A stretch of DNA of 33,376 bases from Gammaproteobacteria bacterium (GTDB lineage Bacteria > Pseudomonadota > Gammaproteobacteria > JAJDOJ01): positions 1 to 33,376 of the forward strand of contig JAJDOJ010000054.1 in NCBI GenBank assembly GCA_022340215.1, in the 5' to 3' direction. Positions 33,211-33,376 of this stretch are shown piece after piece (the first letter of the stretch is position 1; every line of letters begins with the position of its first letter). The notes beneath the pieces were generated by a model. That model was not told the origin of the DNA, made no database searches, and saw only the letters and a program-made list of their open reading frames with translations. The position numbers and the translations under genes are program-made.

Positions 33211-33241
33211 TAGGGTGGACAAGCGATAGCGCAGACCACCA
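33211..33241. repeat. Dispersed ~30-bp GC-rich repeat, copy 2
   Basis: It begins TAGGGTGGAC and ends AGACCACCA, with GGTGG and CCACC arms forming an imperfect hairpin. It lies between two convergent 3' ends (transglycosylase and the SH3-domain gene), where it may serve as a two-way terminator. It matches the copy at 32244-32273. Confidence 0.65.
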
Positions 33242-33242
33242 G

Positions 33243-33376
33243 CTATTTCCCGAATCCGTTTTCCAGTAGCGGTGCATAGATCCAGCCCGTCTGTCTTCGG
33301 CCGGCCAGTCCGATCCTGACCCACTTTCCCGACCGGTCGAGTTCGACCAGCGGTGTGCCGCGCGTCAACGTAGCGA
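33243..33376 (-). CDS. C-terminal end of a bacterial SH3-domain protein (partial)
   Basis: Reading leftward from the window edge, one frame gives ATLTRGTPLVELDRSGKW, VRIGLAGRRQTGWIYAPLLE, a few more residues and a stop (TAG, 33245-33243). The TRGTPLxxLxxxGxWxxI ... TGWIYxxLL pattern is that of a bacterial SH3 (SH3b) domain, usually a cell wall or ligand-binding module at the envelope. Only about 44 residues are in view and the start is outside the window, so the rest of the protein cannot be described. Confidence 0.72.
   Translation of the reverse strand, partial: ATLTRGTPLVELDRSGKWVRIGLAGRRQTGWIYAPLLENGFGK

Overview
The window is GC-rich, densely packed bacterial chromosome. The conserved order aat - trxB - ftsK - lolA - rarA, together with FdhD, the DUF3305/DUF3306 pair, a separate hom-thrC pair and a DUF938 methyltransferase, points to a gammaproteobacterium. 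It is most likely an environmental or sulfur-oxidiser type lineage (Chromatiales-like), but the genus cannot be named from this sequence alone. There are no rRNA or tRNA genes and no CRISPR array.

Region 1 (1-1409) is genomic debris. A minus-strand transposase with internal deletions and frameshifts abuts a short remnant that still reads as the N-terminal part of a mature TupA-type tungstate-binding protein.

Region 2 (1410-14222) is a formate dehydrogenase island. It holds an NtrC-family sigma-54 activator whose receiver phospho-acceptor Asp is replaced by Glu. A leftward pair follows: fdhD, and an HTH plus periplasmic-binding-protein-like regulator. The rightward run is DUF3305, DUF3306, a multi-cluster ferredoxin, a TorD-like chaperone, a small Tat protein, the Mo/W-bisPGD catalytic subunit (Cys-type, Tat-exported), the Fe-S beta subunit, the cytochrome b gamma subunit and a DUF938 methyltransferase. 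Three well-spaced -24/-12 (sigma-54) promoter matches can be read directly: one before fdhD (minus strand), one before DUF3305 (plus strand) and one before the TorD-like gene. A perfect 16-bp palindrome lies midway between the two divergent promoters, about 100 bp from each, where an activator site is expected. The parts suggest a sigma-54 formate dehydrogenase regulon, possibly driven by an activator that needs no phosphorylation.

Region 3 (14326-17096) holds two tandem leftward CNNM/CorC-type membrane proteins preceded by three 11-bp direct repeats resembling a PhoB box. Region 4 (17234-20576) holds mobB (molybdenum cofactor) divergent from hom and thrC. Region 5 (20591-23601) holds leftward aat, a PF04339-like acyltransferase and trxB. 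Region 6 (24028-32246) holds ftsK, a three-hairpin repeat cluster, lolA, an inserted pair (ABC-type solute-binding protein plus a CHASE-PAS-GGDEF-EAL protein) and rarA. Region 7 (32244-33376) holds a DUF350 membrane protein and a lytic transglycosylase between two copies of a ~30-bp GC-rich repeat, then the 3' end of a leftward SH3-domain gene that runs off the window.
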